A DNA stretch of 64,000 nt from Methylobacterium gossipiicola (GTDB taxonomy: Bacteria > Pseudomonadota > Alphaproteobacteria > Rhizobiales > Beijerinckiaceae). The first letter of the stretch is position 1, and every line of letters begins with the position of its first letter. The notes under the pieces are model-generated. The model made no database searches and was not told the DNA's origin. It saw only the letters and a list, made by a program, of their open reading frames with translations. This document shows, one piece after another, positions 42,052 to 50,926 of the stretch. Location: the NCBI RefSeq assembly GCF_900113485.1, contig NZ_FOPM01000005.1, positions 124,001-188,000 of the forward strand. Direction: 5' to 3'. Made by a program: the position numbers and the translations under genes.

Positions 42052-44388
42052 TTACCAGCGGTAACGCAGGGTGGCATAGACCGTCCGTGGCAAGCCGTAA
42101 TAGCAGCTCGTGTAGCCGTTGCAGCCGCTGACATAGGTCTGGTCGAGGAGGTTCGTCGCGTTCACCTGCATGGAGAAGCCCTGGAGCGACGGGTCGAGGT
42201 GTTTCAGGTCGTAGGAGGCCGTGGCGTCGACGAGCACGCTGTCCGGCACCTTGAAGGTGTTGGCGGCGTCGCCCCAGGAGGCGCCGAGGTAGCGCACGCC
42301 GCCGCCGATCTCGAGGCCGAGCATCGGTCCGTCGAGGAAGCGGTAGGTGGCGAGGAGCGAGGCGGTCTTGTCCGGCACCAGCACCGGGCTGCGGCCCTCC
42401 AGGGCGACGGGCCGACCCGTGAGATCGTTCACGGTGGTGCCGTCGTCGCGGACGTTACGGGCATCGAGGAACGAGACCCCGCCGACCAGGGTCAGGCCCT
42501 CGGAGAGGTTGGCCCGCGCCTCGAACTCCACGCCCTGGACTCCGACCTGGCCGGTCTGCACCACGAAGCCCTGGCGTGCCGGATCGGCCGTGGTGCGGTT
42601 CGATTGCCGGATGTCGAAGGCGGCGGCCGTGAGCAGGAGGTCGGAGCCGGGGGGCTGGTATTTGATGCCGGCCTCATACTGGTCGCTCGATTGCGGATCG
42701 GGCACGCGCCCGACGGTGCCGAAGGCGCTGTCGAACACCCGGCCAGCCACGATGGGCTCGAAGGCCTGACTGTAGGACACGTACGGCGCCACGCCCGAAT
42801 CGAACAGGTAGAGTAGGCTCGCCCGGCCCGTGAACGCGTCGGCCGGGGCGTCCTGGCGCGTCAGGGTGCTGGTACCGGCGGCGAAGTTAAAACTCCGGGT
42901 CGGACCGGTCTGCCGGGCGACGTCGTAGCGACCGCCGAGGGTCAGGACGAGGCGGTCGAGCTTCACCTGATCCTGGAAGTAGACGCCGGTCTGCTCGGCG
43001 TCGACGCGGGACGCCGTGGTGAAGGCCGGGAACGCGATGGCCATGGCGTAGTCCGGCGCCAGGACATTCAAGCTCGGTGCCGTCGGGAACGGCGTGCCGA
43101 GGGTCCGGGTGCTGAAGCTGCGGTGATCGACGCCGAGAAGAAAGGTGTGGGCGAGGGGGCCGGTGTCGAAGGTCGCGACGGCGTTCGAATCCATCGTGAA
43201 GGCTTCGGCGTCGACCTGATTGCCGATGACCGCGCGGGGCAGCAGGGGCCCGGAGGCGAACGGCCCGTTCAGGGGGCTGAAGGCACTGTAGACGCTGCGA
43301 TAATCGCCTTGCGTGCGCAGGTAGCGGCCGGCGGAGTGGAAGGCGAGGTTCTCATTGACGCGGTGATCGAACAGGTACTCGATGGAGGCTTGGGTGCGGT
43401 CCGAGCGCTCGATACCCCGGTCGCCGTCGTAGAAGTTGACGGGCAGGCGACCGACGATGCCGTTGCCGAAGTTGCGCGGGAACACCGTGCCCACTGCCGG
43501 GAAGCCGCCGTAGAACCCCGAAAACGGGTCGCGCTGGTAGTTGCCGATGATCGTCAGCGCGGTGTCGGCGGAGGGCCGCCACGTCACGCTCGGGTTGATG
43601 AGAACGCGCTCGACCTTCGTGGTGTCGACGGGGCCGTCGCCCTTCCAGCCGAACCCGACGATGCGGTAGGCGAACTGGTCCGCGAGGCCCGGCACCTCGG
43701 ACCGGATCGGCCCGCCGACATCGACGCCGCCGCGCACCTCGTTGAAGCCGCCGCCCTGCACGAAGATCTCGCCGTGCTCGACGAAGCGCGGCACCTTCGA
43801 GACGAGGTTGACGATGCCCCCCGGTCCCGACTGCCCGTAGAGCACCGAGGCCGGCCCCTTGATGACGTCGATGCGCTCCAGGCGATAGGGATCGACGGTG
43901 GCGTTGGCGTCGCGCCCCGCGATCAGCGCCATGCCGTCGAGGAAGACCGGGGCGGAAAAGCCCCGGATGAGGAACTGTTCGAGGCGGGTCGAGCCGGCAC
44001 CGCCGCGCTGCTCGGTTGTGACGCCCGGGGTGTAGCGCAGGGCTTGGTTGATCGTGAGCGCGTTGGCGTCCTCGATCTGTTTACGGCCAATGACCGAGAT
44101 GGATTGGGCCGTCTCCAGGATCGGCGTGTCCGTCTTCGTCGCCACGACGCTGCGGGTGGCGACGTAGCCCGACACCGCCCCACGGGCTCCGCCCGGCTCG
44201 GTTCCGGCGACGCCTGGACCGCGACCGACGCCCTCGACCGACAGGGTGTCGAGGGTCACCGTCTGGGCAGCCTCTTGGGCCACGGCCAAACCGCCGGTTG
44301 CGACACTCGACAGCAACACGCCAACGACCAAGCGTTGTCCGCTTTGAATGGGATGATTTAAATTCAGCGCCCGAAAAGCTTTAACCAC
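42052..44388 (-). CDS. TonB-dependent siderophore receptor
   Basis: The protein (778 residues from GTG 44388; 804 from ATG 44466) has a signal peptide ending LAVAQ, a plug with ETAQSISVIGRKQIED, IRGFSAPVFLDGMAL, VIKGPASVLYGQSGPGG and NLVSK, and a barrel ending LRYRW. This is the FhuA/FpvA-like siderophore receptor family. The first 26 codons of the longer form are A+T-rich and look regulatory, so I prefer the GTG. The signature NQALRYTPGV is typical of ferric-hydroxamate or catecholate receptors. The ligand is unknown. A PepSY gene follows directly. Confidence 0.92.
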   Translation of the reverse strand: MVKAFRALNLNHPIQSGQRLVVGVLLSSVATGGLAVAQEAAQTVTLDTLSVEGVGRGPGVAGTEPGGARGAVSGYVATRSVVATKTDTPILETAQSISVIGRKQIEDANALTINQALRYTPGVTTEQRGGAGSTRLEQFLIRGFSAPVFLDGMALIAGRDANATVDPYRLERIDVIKGPASVLYGQSGPGGIVNLVSKVPRFVEHGEIFVQGGGFNEVRGGVDVGGPIRSEVPGLADQFAYRIVGFGWKGDGPVDTTKVERVLINPSVTWRPSADTALTIIGNYQRDPFSGFYGGFPAVGTVFPRNFGNGIVGRLPVNFYDGDRGIERSDRTQASIEYLFDHRVNENLAFHSAGRYLRTQGDYRSVYSAFSPLNGPFASGPLLPRAVIGNQVDAEAFTMDSNAVATFDTGPLAHTFLLGVDHRSFSTRTLGTPFPTAPSLNVLAPDYAMAIAFPAFTTASRVDAEQTGVYFQDQVKLDRLVLTLGGRYDVARQTGPTRSFNFAAGTSTLTRQDAPADAFTGRASLLYLFDSGVAPYVSYSQAFEPIVAGRVFDSAFGTVGRVPDPQSSDQYEAGIKYQPPGSDLLLTAAAFDIRQSNRTTADPARQGFVVQTGQVGVQGVEFEARANLSEGLTLVGGVSFLDARNVRDDGTTVNDLTGRPVALEGRSPVLVPDKTASLLATYRFLDGPMLGLEIGGGVRYLGASWGDAANTFKVPDSVLVDATASYDLKHLDPSLQGFSMQVNATNLLDQTYVSGCNGYTSCYYGLPRTVYATLRYRW

Positions 44389-44466
44389 AGAACCCAACAC
44401 CCAAACTGATATGTGATAGTTTTTGCTCCAGATCGGAAGATTTCTAATCACACGACATGGAATCAT

Positions 44467-44995
44467 CTCGTTATCAGGGGCGTTTTAATTCTCTCGCAAG
44501 CATTATGTTCTGGATTTATTCCAAGTTGAACGGCGCGAATGACCTATGGGGATCCACCGAGGCGGCTGGCGAGGGGCGTTCGCGTTCGGTGAACGGATCG
44601 AGTGATCGCCCCGTCGGGCGCCCGTCGTAGCGACGAACACCTGTGACCTGGGCTGCGGTATCGAGGGATCGAAGCAGACCCATCGCCGCTCACGGCGGCA
44701 CGCATCGGAGGGGAGCGGTGCACGACCATTCTGCCGACGGCTTGCGCATACGGGCGCCATTTCAAGCAGCGCGGGGGATAAAAGCCGACACGAATGCCTC
44801 ATTCGCGATCAGATTGCGCATCGATGCCGTGCGCCCCTTTTGCCGAACCGGCATCCACGAGGGCGCAAACGGCTCTCCCCCACCGCGACGCGACGCCGAA
44901 TCATCGAACGGATGGGGATGAAGCGGCCTGGCAGGACCGCCATGGTTCCGGCGCGGTCGGGTGCCAATCGTCCCGCAAAGGAGATTGCCCGAACC
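44467..44995. other. Intergenic region between the siderophore receptor and the Cys-rich gene
   Basis: No convincing gene is seen on either strand. The part nearest the receptor (44389-44530) is A+T-rich and must hold the iron-controlled promoter. The remainder is GC-rich without a recognisable RNA gene. Confidence 0.4.
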
Positions 44996-45265
44996 ATGTC
45001 ACGCCTGACCTCGACACTTCTCACCCTCGGCCTCGTCGTCGCGCCCATCGCGGCGGCGCAGGCCGATCCCGACAGCCTGCGCGAAACCCTGAAGCGGTCC
45101 TGTACCGGGGACTATCTCGAATTCTGCGGCGACCATCCGCCGGGCGGCCCCGGAGTCGAAGCGTGTTTCCGGACCAACATGAAGAACCTGTCCTCCGCCT
45201 GCGCCTCGGCGATCACGGCGTTCAAGCGCGACAAGAGGGTGAAGCGCGTCAGTGAAGCGAACTGA
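44996..45265 (+). CDS. Small secreted protein with one cysteine-rich GLG1-like repeat
   Basis: The 89-residue precursor has a clean Sec signal (to about residue 23, AAAQA) followed by a mature part of about 65 residues with four cysteines spaced as in a GLG1-type repeat: CTGDYLEFC, VEACFRTN, LSSACASA. Two disulfides are likely in the periplasm. AAGGAG lies at a rather long distance from the ATG. The function of bacterial GLG1-like proteins is unknown. It precedes cynS by 119 bases. Confidence 0.8.
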   Translation: MSRLTSTLLTLGLVVAPIAAAQADPDSLRETLKRSCTGDYLEFCGDHPPGGPGVEACFRTNMKNLSSACASAITAFKRDKRVKRVSEAN

Positions 45266-45384
45266 ACGGGTCAGAACGTCACGGCGTTCCGGTGCAGTGG
45301 TGGCACGAGCCTTGTTTGAGGCAGCCCCGGCCCCGGCCCGGTGCTTCCACCGGACGCCGCCACAGTGACACCCTGGAGACGCGT

Positions 45385-45873
45385 ATGAAGCGTGAAGACC
45401 TCACCGAGAAGCTCCTCGACATCAAGCGCGAGAAGGGCTGGACCTGGAAACACATCCAGGCCGAGATCGGGGGACTTTCGCCGATCCTCATCACCGCCGC
45501 CTGCATGGGCCAGATGAAGCTGCCCAAGGCCCAAGCCGCCAAGGCCGCCGTCCTGTTCGGCCTGACGCAGGCCGAGGAACGGATGCTCAACGAGGCGCCC
45601 TATCGCGGCTCGATCCCGCAGATGCCGCCGACGGACCCGCTGATCTACCGCTTCTACGAGTTGGTGATGGTCTACGGCACCACATGGAAAGAACTCATCC
45701 AGGAGGATTTCGGGGACGGCATCATGTCGGCCATCGACTTCAACATGACCATGGAGCGCGAGCCGAACAACAAAGGCGATCGAGTCAAGATGAACCTTTC
45801 GGGCAAGTTCCTGCCGTACAAGTACTATGACAACGAGGACGGCGTTCCGGAATACGGGTTCAAGGAAAGCTGA
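45385..45873 (+). CDS. cynS: Cyanate hydratase (cyanase) CynS
   Basis: The 162-residue protein aligns by eye with E. coli CynS. Catalytic Arg89, Glu92 and Ser115 (PLIYRFYE, GDGIMSAIDF) correspond to Arg96, Glu99 and Ser122, with a constant offset of seven. The N-terminal half is the HTH-like helical domain of the family. CynS converts cyanate and bicarbonate to ammonia and carbon dioxide. TGGAGA precedes the ATG. Neither a cyanate transporter nor carbonic anhydrase (cynT) is adjacent, so it stands alone. Confidence 0.96.
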   Translation: MKREDLTEKLLDIKREKGWTWKHIQAEIGGLSPILITAACMGQMKLPKAQAAKAAVLFGLTQAEERMLNEAPYRGSIPQMPPTDPLIYRFYELVMVYGTTWKELIQEDFGDGIMSAIDFNMTMEREPNNKGDRVKMNLSGKFLPYKYYDNEDGVPEYGFKES

Positions 45874-46004
45874 AGGCGCTTCGCCGGGCGGGACCTCCGG
45901 AGCCAACTGGAACCGTCCCACCCGGCCGTCGCGCGCGCCGCCGGTACCGTTTCCGGTCAACCGATTCGGTTCGCGCCAGGTGCGGCGTCCTTCACCTGTC
46001 GGGG

Positions 46005-46172
46005 ATGGGGGCGGCCGAACCCAGCCATCTCGAGGCGATCAACCGGAAGGTCCCGCCGTTCGCCCGGGCACCCATGCGACGGGCGAGAGGGGCGTTGGCC
46101 CGGATCAGTGCCTCGCTCACCCGGCGGGGCGGGCGGCGGCCCAAGGAGGAGTGGGCCAGCCGCGACTCGTGA
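46005..46172 (+). CDS. Doubtful 55-residue basic ORF
   Basis: An ATG frame of 55 codons encodes a strongly basic peptide (RAPMRRARGALARIS). No good ribosome-binding site precedes it, and no family is recognised. It may be a remnant or chance frame. Confidence 0.25.
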   Translation: MGAAEPSHLEAINRKVPPFARAPMRRARGALARISASLTRRGGRRPKEEWASRDS

Positions 46173-46674
46173 GACCTCCGAACACGCCGTGTCGCCCGTC
46201 TCGACGCCACATGGACCGCGAAGGCGCCAAAGAACCTTCCGCGAACGTTCTCACGACGGGAATATGCAGGGGTCGACTGCGCGATGCGAACCGGCGTCTC
46301 GAATGAAGCCGATTCACGAACGCACACAGCCCCATGGGAAGCCTTCGCTTTTTAGTTGATTTTTTACGGTCGTAGCATACTCGATATTGATCGTAAGGCG
46401 AGTTTCCTTGCGAGGAGCATCTTCTGCGCCATACCGACGAGAATGGACCGAAACCGTGATTCCGCCTGTGACCATTCCGGATGGGATCGATCAGTGATCG
46501 TAGTGGTATATCATTGATAGGGTAGGACAATTCGACTGATGCTCGCCCAAGGATACTCACCATGCGACGGATCGGATCGGACAATTTATTGTGATATAGG
46601 AATGGAATCGGCACCTAGCTTGGCTTTGCATTGAGCTCAGGGCTGAGATAATCTAAGCCGTGAAGACGGCAAGT

Positions 46675-46708
46675 CGGTTCGACGCATCGGACGCGATGCG
46701 TCGAACCG
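46675..46708. promoter_or_regulatory. Perfect 15-bp inverted repeat upstream of the XRE gene, candidate operator
   Basis: CGGTTCGACGCATCG is followed after four bases by its exact reverse complement, ending ten bases before the first possible start (GTG 46719). No T-run follows, and a regulator gene begins directly downstream, so an operator for autoregulation or a 5' leader hairpin is more likely than a terminator. Confidence 0.6.
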
Positions 46709-46718
46709 GATACGCATC

Positions 46719-47144
46719 GTGACGTCGAAGATTAAGAGTAAGACCGGGCAAGATATGATGGCCGATGTGAGCAAGGACGCCACGACGGGTGATATCGGCC
46801 ACCGCATCAAGTCCCTGCGGCGTTCGGCCGGCCTGAGTCAGGCGAATCTCGGCTCCGCCCTCGGGGTGACGTTCCAGCAGGTGCAGAAATACGAGAGCGG
46901 TCGCAGCCGGATCGCCGCCGACAAGCTGCACCAGATCGCCCAGACGATGGGCGTGGACATCAGCTATTTCTACGAGACGAAGCCCGAGAATGGGCCGGCG
47001 GATCGGACGGCGCCGTCCGCCTCGGCCGCGACGACGGCGGACGCGATCTTCCGCGAATCCTTCGAGAAGATCAGGGACCCCCGCGCCCGCTATCTTCTCT
47101 CCGAACTCGCCCGTGTCATCTGCGAGATCGAGGCCGGCAAGTAA
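46719..47144 (+). CDS. XRE-family HTH transcriptional regulator
   Basis: The 141-residue protein (from GTG 46719; ATG 46755 or 46758 are alternatives) has an HTH_3 domain: IGHRIKSLRRSAGLSQANLG, then TFQQVQKYESGRSRI as the recognition region, and LHQIAQTMGVDISYFYE. A helical C-terminal tail (about 45 residues) may mediate oligomerisation. This type is common in Rhizobiales and often has several paralogues per genome. A perfect inverted repeat precedes the start. The target genes are unknown. Confidence 0.92.
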   Translation: MTSKIKSKTGQDMMADVSKDATTGDIGHRIKSLRRSAGLSQANLGSALGVTFQQVQKYESGRSRIAADKLHQIAQTMGVDISYFYETKPENGPADRTAPSASAATTADAIFRESFEKIRDPRARYLLSELARVICEIEAGK

Positions 47145-47297
47145 CAGGCGACGGTGCGGGTTCGTTACGACGACACCAGCCATAAGAGGTCCGGCGTTCG
47201 GTCACCGCCAGGAACGCGTCCTGCCGGTCCACGCCATGGAGCGCGACGGCGGGTCCTTGGACGCTTCCGATCCCCGATCCGTCTCGGCCCGTGATCG

Positions 47298-47969
47298 TCA
47301 CAGCCCGGCGCGTTCCGGTTCGCAGGCGCCCGATAGCCAGAGCGCGCGCGCCGGGTCGGTCGCCGTATCGGGCTTGGCTTCGCCGATGAAGACGATGAGC
47401 GGTCCGTAACCCGTCTTGGGCGGATGGTAGAAATCGAGCAGGCCGGGGTGGAGGTCCTGGAGGAACCGGAGGGGACGCCCCGCCGCGCGCAGGAAATGGT
47501 CGATCACCACCTGGTCGCCGTGCACGGCGTTCGGCACCGCGCCGCAGGAGCCCGGCGCCATCCAGCGTTCGGGATCGGCGGCGAATCGCTCGTACAGGAA
47601 AGCGAGGTCGTCGCCCTCCCAGCGCACGAAGGCGCTGGAGACGCGGCCCTTGTGGAAGTAATCCTCCATGGTGGCGAAACCCGGCGCGGCGAGATCCGCC
47701 GCGTCCCCGGCGAAGACGGTGTCGAGGTCGCACAGCACCGTGGTGCCGGCGGTGAGGCCGGGCCGGAACGCCTCCATCTTCGCCCACCAGGCCGGCCAGC
47801 CGTGCCGCAGTGGCAGTACCTCGACGCCCGGGCCATCGAGGGCGAGATCGGTGAGGCAGACGATCCGGTCGAAGGCCGGAGCGAACCGCCTGGCCCCGGC
47901 GGCGAGGCGCTCGACCCAGACCGCATCGTAACGGCCGCCGCTGCGCAGGACGGTGAGGAGGGTGGTCAT
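47298..47969 (-). CDS. GT-A-like glycosyltransferase/nucleotide-sugar transferase with DxD motif
   Basis: The 223-residue protein has the GT-A arrangement: an N-terminal strand with RYDAVWVERLA, a DxD-type metal site in CDLDTVF (about residue 80), and a later HGDQVVIDHFL typical of GT8/GT32-like enzymes. No membrane span is seen. It follows the GT29-like gene by 24 bases on the same strand. Family assignment is by motif and order only, and donor and acceptor are unknown. Confidence 0.65.
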   Translation of the reverse strand: MTTLLTVLRSGGRYDAVWVERLAAGARRFAPAFDRIVCLTDLALDGPGVEVLPLRHGWPAWWAKMEAFRPGLTAGTTVLCDLDTVFAGDAADLAAPGFATMEDYFHKGRVSSAFVRWEGDDLAFLYERFAADPERWMAPGSCGAVPNAVHGDQVVIDHFLRAAGRPLRFLQDLHPGLLDFYHPPKTGYGPLIVFIGEAKPDTATDPARALWLSGACEPERAGL

Positions 47970-47993
47970 CGAGCGTGCCTCGGCTGGGGCGGG

Positions 47994-48617
47994 TCAGGGA
48001 TCGAGGGGATGCAGCCGCAGCCGTCCGGCCGCTTGCGCCGCCGCGAACCAGAGCCGTTCGGCCTCCCACGGATGGCCGGGCCAGCCGGCAAAGCCGAAGC
48101 CATAGACGTCGATGGGCGGCAGGGCCGGGGGGCGGGCCGCCAGGATCGCGAAGGCAACGAGGAATCCGGTGCTCGGATTCGGCGTATCGGGGGGGCGGGG
48201 ACGCAGCGCGCGATGCGCCTGCGCGTGCAATTCAGCCGGCAGAACCTGGACCGGCCGGTCTCCGAGTCGGGTCCGTAGCGGCGCGGTCCAGCAGATGCGC
48301 TCGTGGGCTCCCTCCTCGTGGGGCGCGAGTTCGGGAAAGGGCAGGAGGTAGCGGCCCGCCTGCCGTACGACGGCGCGCGCCCCGAACCCGTCCTCCTCGA
48401 CCCAGGCCCGCGCCTGCCCGCCGCGATTGACCAGGGCGAGGACGCTCACCCGCGATCCGGCGGCCCCGCCGAACCCCGGAGCGTTGTTGAAGCGCACGAC
48501 GCAGGCCGCCGCATCGATGGCCCGGCTCCGATCACCGAGTTCGGGGGCATTGCCGACGACGGCGAGGCGCGGCGCGGTGAAATCCGGGGGGAGCGTCGGC
48601 TCGGGGGCGGGGGTCAT
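47994..48617 (-). CDS. Glycosyltransferase family 29 (sialyltransferase-like) protein
   Basis: The 207-residue protein carries the sialyl-motif-like sequences LAVVGNAPELG and VVRFNNAPG near the N-terminus, PNPSTGFLVAFAI in the middle and IDVYGFGF later, the order seen in bacterial GT29-like proteins. Such proteins transfer Kdo or sialic-acid-like sugars in a few bacteria, but most are uncharacterised. ATG 48617 was chosen because the upstream extension has no family features. It is probably cotranscribed with the next gene. Confidence 0.78.
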   Translation of the reverse strand: MTPAPEPTLPPDFTAPRLAVVGNAPELGDRSRAIDAAACVVRFNNAPGFGGAAGSRVSVLALVNRGGQARAWVEEDGFGARAVVRQAGRYLLPFPELAPHEEGAHERICWTAPLRTRLGDRPVQVLPAELHAQAHRALRPRPPDTPNPSTGFLVAFAILAARPPALPPIDVYGFGFAGWPGHPWEAERLWFAAAQAAGRLRLHPLDP

Positions 48618-48764
48618 GCGAACGCCGTTGGATTGCTTCCGAATGGCGGAGCTCGGCGACACTCGAGCACCGCGCAGGCTTTGTGATGCGGTCACTTAGG
48701 GGATGCCGAGCCGGGGGCGACAGTGTACGCAGCGTCGCGGCGGAGCGCGCCGGGAGACCTGCCG

Positions 48765-49748
48765 ATGCGACGCTGCTTCGTCTGCGAGGCGGACACCCTG
48801 GAGCCGACGAGCCGGCACATCCGCTACCCCGATGGCTCGCGACGCGGCTTCCCCCGCGTCTGCGCCTCCTGCGGCGTACTGCTGGCGGCGGGAGCGGACG
48901 CGGCGACGTGCTGGAACCACCTCGCGCGGGAACTCGCCGGGGAGACGTTCCAGCTCTCACCCGATGCGCCCTATGGCCTCGATCTCTACACTCTGCGCAG
49001 TGCCGCGACCCGCCTCGGGCGAGGCGCGCGCCCCCTGGACGAGACCGATGGGCAGGCGCTTCGGCACCCCCATGCGGAGCGGGCCGCCGCCGGCGCGCTG
49101 TTCGCCCTGACGGCATTGCGACCCCGGGCCGTCTCCCTCGGAATTCCGTGCCGCCCTGCGGATCTCGACGGCGTCCTCGACGCCCTGCGGGCGCAGGCGG
49201 CCTGGACCTCGGACGTGGCGATTCTCGTCGATGGCCCCCCGCGCGCGCCGGATGTCATCGACGTCGCGGGTTTTCCCCAGGGGGCCGTGCGGCTCGCCGC
49301 GCGTCCCTTGGGCGGCGATTTCTCGGCGCAACGCAACGCCCTGCAGGATCTGGCCCGTCACGCCTGGATGCTGCAACTCGATGCCGACGAGGCGTTGGCG
49401 CCGGAGACGGGCCGGGGATTGCCCACCCTCGCAGCCCTGGCCGAGGGGGGCGGCGCCGTGTCCATCGGCCTGCCCCGTCGCAATCGCGTCGAGGGAATCT
49501 TGTCCGATGTCTATCCCGACGTGCAGTACCGCCTGAACCGCAGCCACGTCCGGTTCACGGGCCGCGTCCATGAACGGCCCGACCTCGGTGGCGACTGGCG
49601 CCAGGGCTTCATCGCCCTCGGGGGCGCCATCGAACACCGGTTGACCCGCACCCACGTCGCGGCACGTTCGACACGCTACGAGACGATGGACCCCGGTCGC
49701 GGCCGACCGGAAGAGCAGACCGCTCTCCTACGCCCCTACCGGCCCTGA
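48765..49748 (+). CDS. Zinc-ribbon plus GT2-type glycosyltransferase fusion
   Basis: The 327-residue protein opens with two CxxC pairs (Cys4/Cys7 and Cys33/Cys36), a small zinc ribbon. A GT2 domain follows from about residue 120, with GDFSAQRNALQDLARHAW and the DxD-type LDADEAL, like the WaaE/KdtX beta-glucosyltransferase branch. The ribbon is not part of the usual GT2. GGGAGA lies seven bases before ATG 48765. Its 3' end overlaps the convergent GT4 gene by 13 bases. Confidence 0.8.
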   Translation: MRRCFVCEADTLEPTSRHIRYPDGSRRGFPRVCASCGVLLAAGADAATCWNHLARELAGETFQLSPDAPYGLDLYTLRSAATRLGRGARPLDETDGQALRHPHAERAAAGALFALTALRPRAVSLGIPCRPADLDGVLDALRAQAAWTSDVAILVDGPPRAPDVIDVAGFPQGAVRLAARPLGGDFSAQRNALQDLARHAWMLQLDADEALAPETGRGLPTLAALAEGGGAVSIGLPRRNRVEGILSDVYPDVQYRLNRSHVRFTGRVHERPDLGGDWRQGFIALGGAIEHRLTRTHVAARSTRYETMDPGRGRPEEQTALLRPYRP

Positions 49749-50926
49749 TGAGCCGCGATGGCGCGCCGGTAGAGCGCCAGGGTCTCGCCGCCGAGACGCG
49801 TCCGGTCGAAGGCGCCGCTGGCCGCGAGGGCGTTCGCGCGCAGACGTTGGCGCAGGGCCGGATCGCTGAGGAGGGGCCGGATGGCCTCAGCCAGGGCCGC
49901 GCCCGTCGCCGCCCGTGCGAGGCGACCGGCCTCCGGTTCGCCCACGAAGGCGCGGGCGCTGGCATCCTCGGCGCACGCCACCACCGGGCGGCCATACGCG
50001 AGGGCCTCCTGATAGACGAGGCCGAAGCTCTCGTATCGCGAGGGCGCCAGAACCACCTGCGCCGCCGCGTAGGCCGCATCGAGGGCCGGAGCGTCGATGC
50101 GGCCGAGGATGCGCAGGCATCGTCGAACCGAAGCAGGCACTGCGTCCGGCACGTCCGCTTCCGTTACGCCGACGAGGTCGATCACGAAGGGCGGGCGCGT
50201 GCCGGCTTCGCCCTCGGCCGCCAGGATCGCGGCGGCAGCGAGCAAACAATCGAACCCCTTGCGGTGTTCGGCCCGGCCGACGAACAGCAGGCGCACCGAG
50301 CCCGGCCCGTCCGGATAGGGCGCGGAGCGGCCCCGCGCCAAGCGATCCGGCGGCAGGCTGAGGCCGATCACGGCGTGGGGCCGGGGGGAGTGGAGACCGT
50401 AGAGTTCGACCATCCGGTCGGCATGCGCGGCGGTGTTCGAAATCAAGCCGGCACTGCCCCTGGCCTGCCACCGTTCGAGCCCGTCGGCGGCTGCGCCGTC
50501 GAGGCGGTCGCGCGGGGAGGCAGCGGGGCCGCGCGTGAAGGCGGCCGGCGTGGAGTTGCGGGTGACGAGGGGCAGGCCGATGCCGACGAGGAGAGAGGCG
50601 GGGGCATACCAGTTCGTGGCCTCGAGGCAGTCGAACGGCGTTCGCCCATGCTCCCGCAGCACCGCCCTCCGGAAGGCGAGGGGGGCGGCGAGGTGGCCCG
50701 CCGAGCCCCAGCGGCGCAGACGCGCCAGGGCGGAACCCGGCGCGAGGCCGAGCCCACGGATCGTCACGCCGCCGCATGCTTCGGTTCCCGTACGGTCGAG
50801 GGTGAACACCGTGACGGCGACGCCGAGGGCGCCGAGGCTCTCGGCGATCTCGCGGGCGGCGGTGGAGAGCCCGCTCGGAGCCGGCGGATAATCCCAGGCG
50901 AGGAGGGCCGTGCGCAAGCGGCTCAT
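49736..50926 (-). CDS. Glycosyltransferase family 4
   Basis: The 396-residue GT-B protein starts with a short glycine loop (DYPPAPSGLSTAAREIAESL) and has the C-terminal Rossmann site LLFVGRAEHRKGFD and the E-x7-E motif in YESFGLVYQEALAYGRPVVA. It transfers a sugar from a nucleotide donor to a lipid, glycan or small acceptor. The ATG at 50926 overlaps the stop of the next GT4 gene (ATGA), so the two are coupled and expressed together. Confidence 0.9.
   Translation of the reverse strand: MSRLRTALLAWDYPPAPSGLSTAAREIAESLGALGVAVTVFTLDRTGTEACGGVTIRGLGLAPGSALARLRRWGSAGHLAAPLAFRRAVLREHGRTPFDCLEATNWYAPASLLVGIGLPLVTRNSTPAAFTRGPAASPRDRLDGAAADGLERWQARGSAGLISNTAAHADRMVELYGLHSPRPHAVIGLSLPPDRLARGRSAPYPDGPGSVRLLFVGRAEHRKGFDCLLAAAAILAAEGEAGTRPPFVIDLVGVTEADVPDAVPASVRRCLRILGRIDAPALDAAYAAAQVVLAPSRYESFGLVYQEALAYGRPVVACAEDASARAFVGEPEAGRLARAATGAALAEAIRPLLSDPALRQRLRANALAASGAFDRTRLGGETLALYRRAIAAHQGR

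Larger units (their letters stand above)
45874..46718. other. Long intergenic region, GC-rich then A+T-rich, before the XRE gene
   Basis: The first part (to about 46330) is GC-rich and holds one weak 55-codon frame. The second part (about 46340-46660) is markedly richer in A+T than any other stretch of similar length here, with many short direct and inverted words (gatcgatcagtgatcg) but no reading frame or recognisable RNA. The last 45 bases hold a perfect inverted repeat. Confidence 0.5.

Noticed and set aside
44436..44447. Half of an Irr/Fur-like box (GAA-n3-TTCTAA) near the siderophore receptor
   Set aside because: Only one half fits, and the element would lie inside the longer version of the gene. 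Iron control is likely, but the site is not shown.
44544..44921. Short open frames in the gap before the Cys-rich gene
   Set aside because: None has a ribosome-binding site or protein-like composition, and they overlap one another on both strands.
45265..45290. Second GGAAC-N17-CGTT match on the minus strand
   Set aside because: It would drive transcription antisense to the Cys-rich gene with no minus-strand gene for about 900 bases. About one such match is expected by chance in a window of this size.
45827..46327. Open frames of 110-160 codons after cynS
   Set aside because: Composition is Arg/Pro/Gly/Ser-rich on both strands and has no domain, as expected of non-coding GC-rich DNA.
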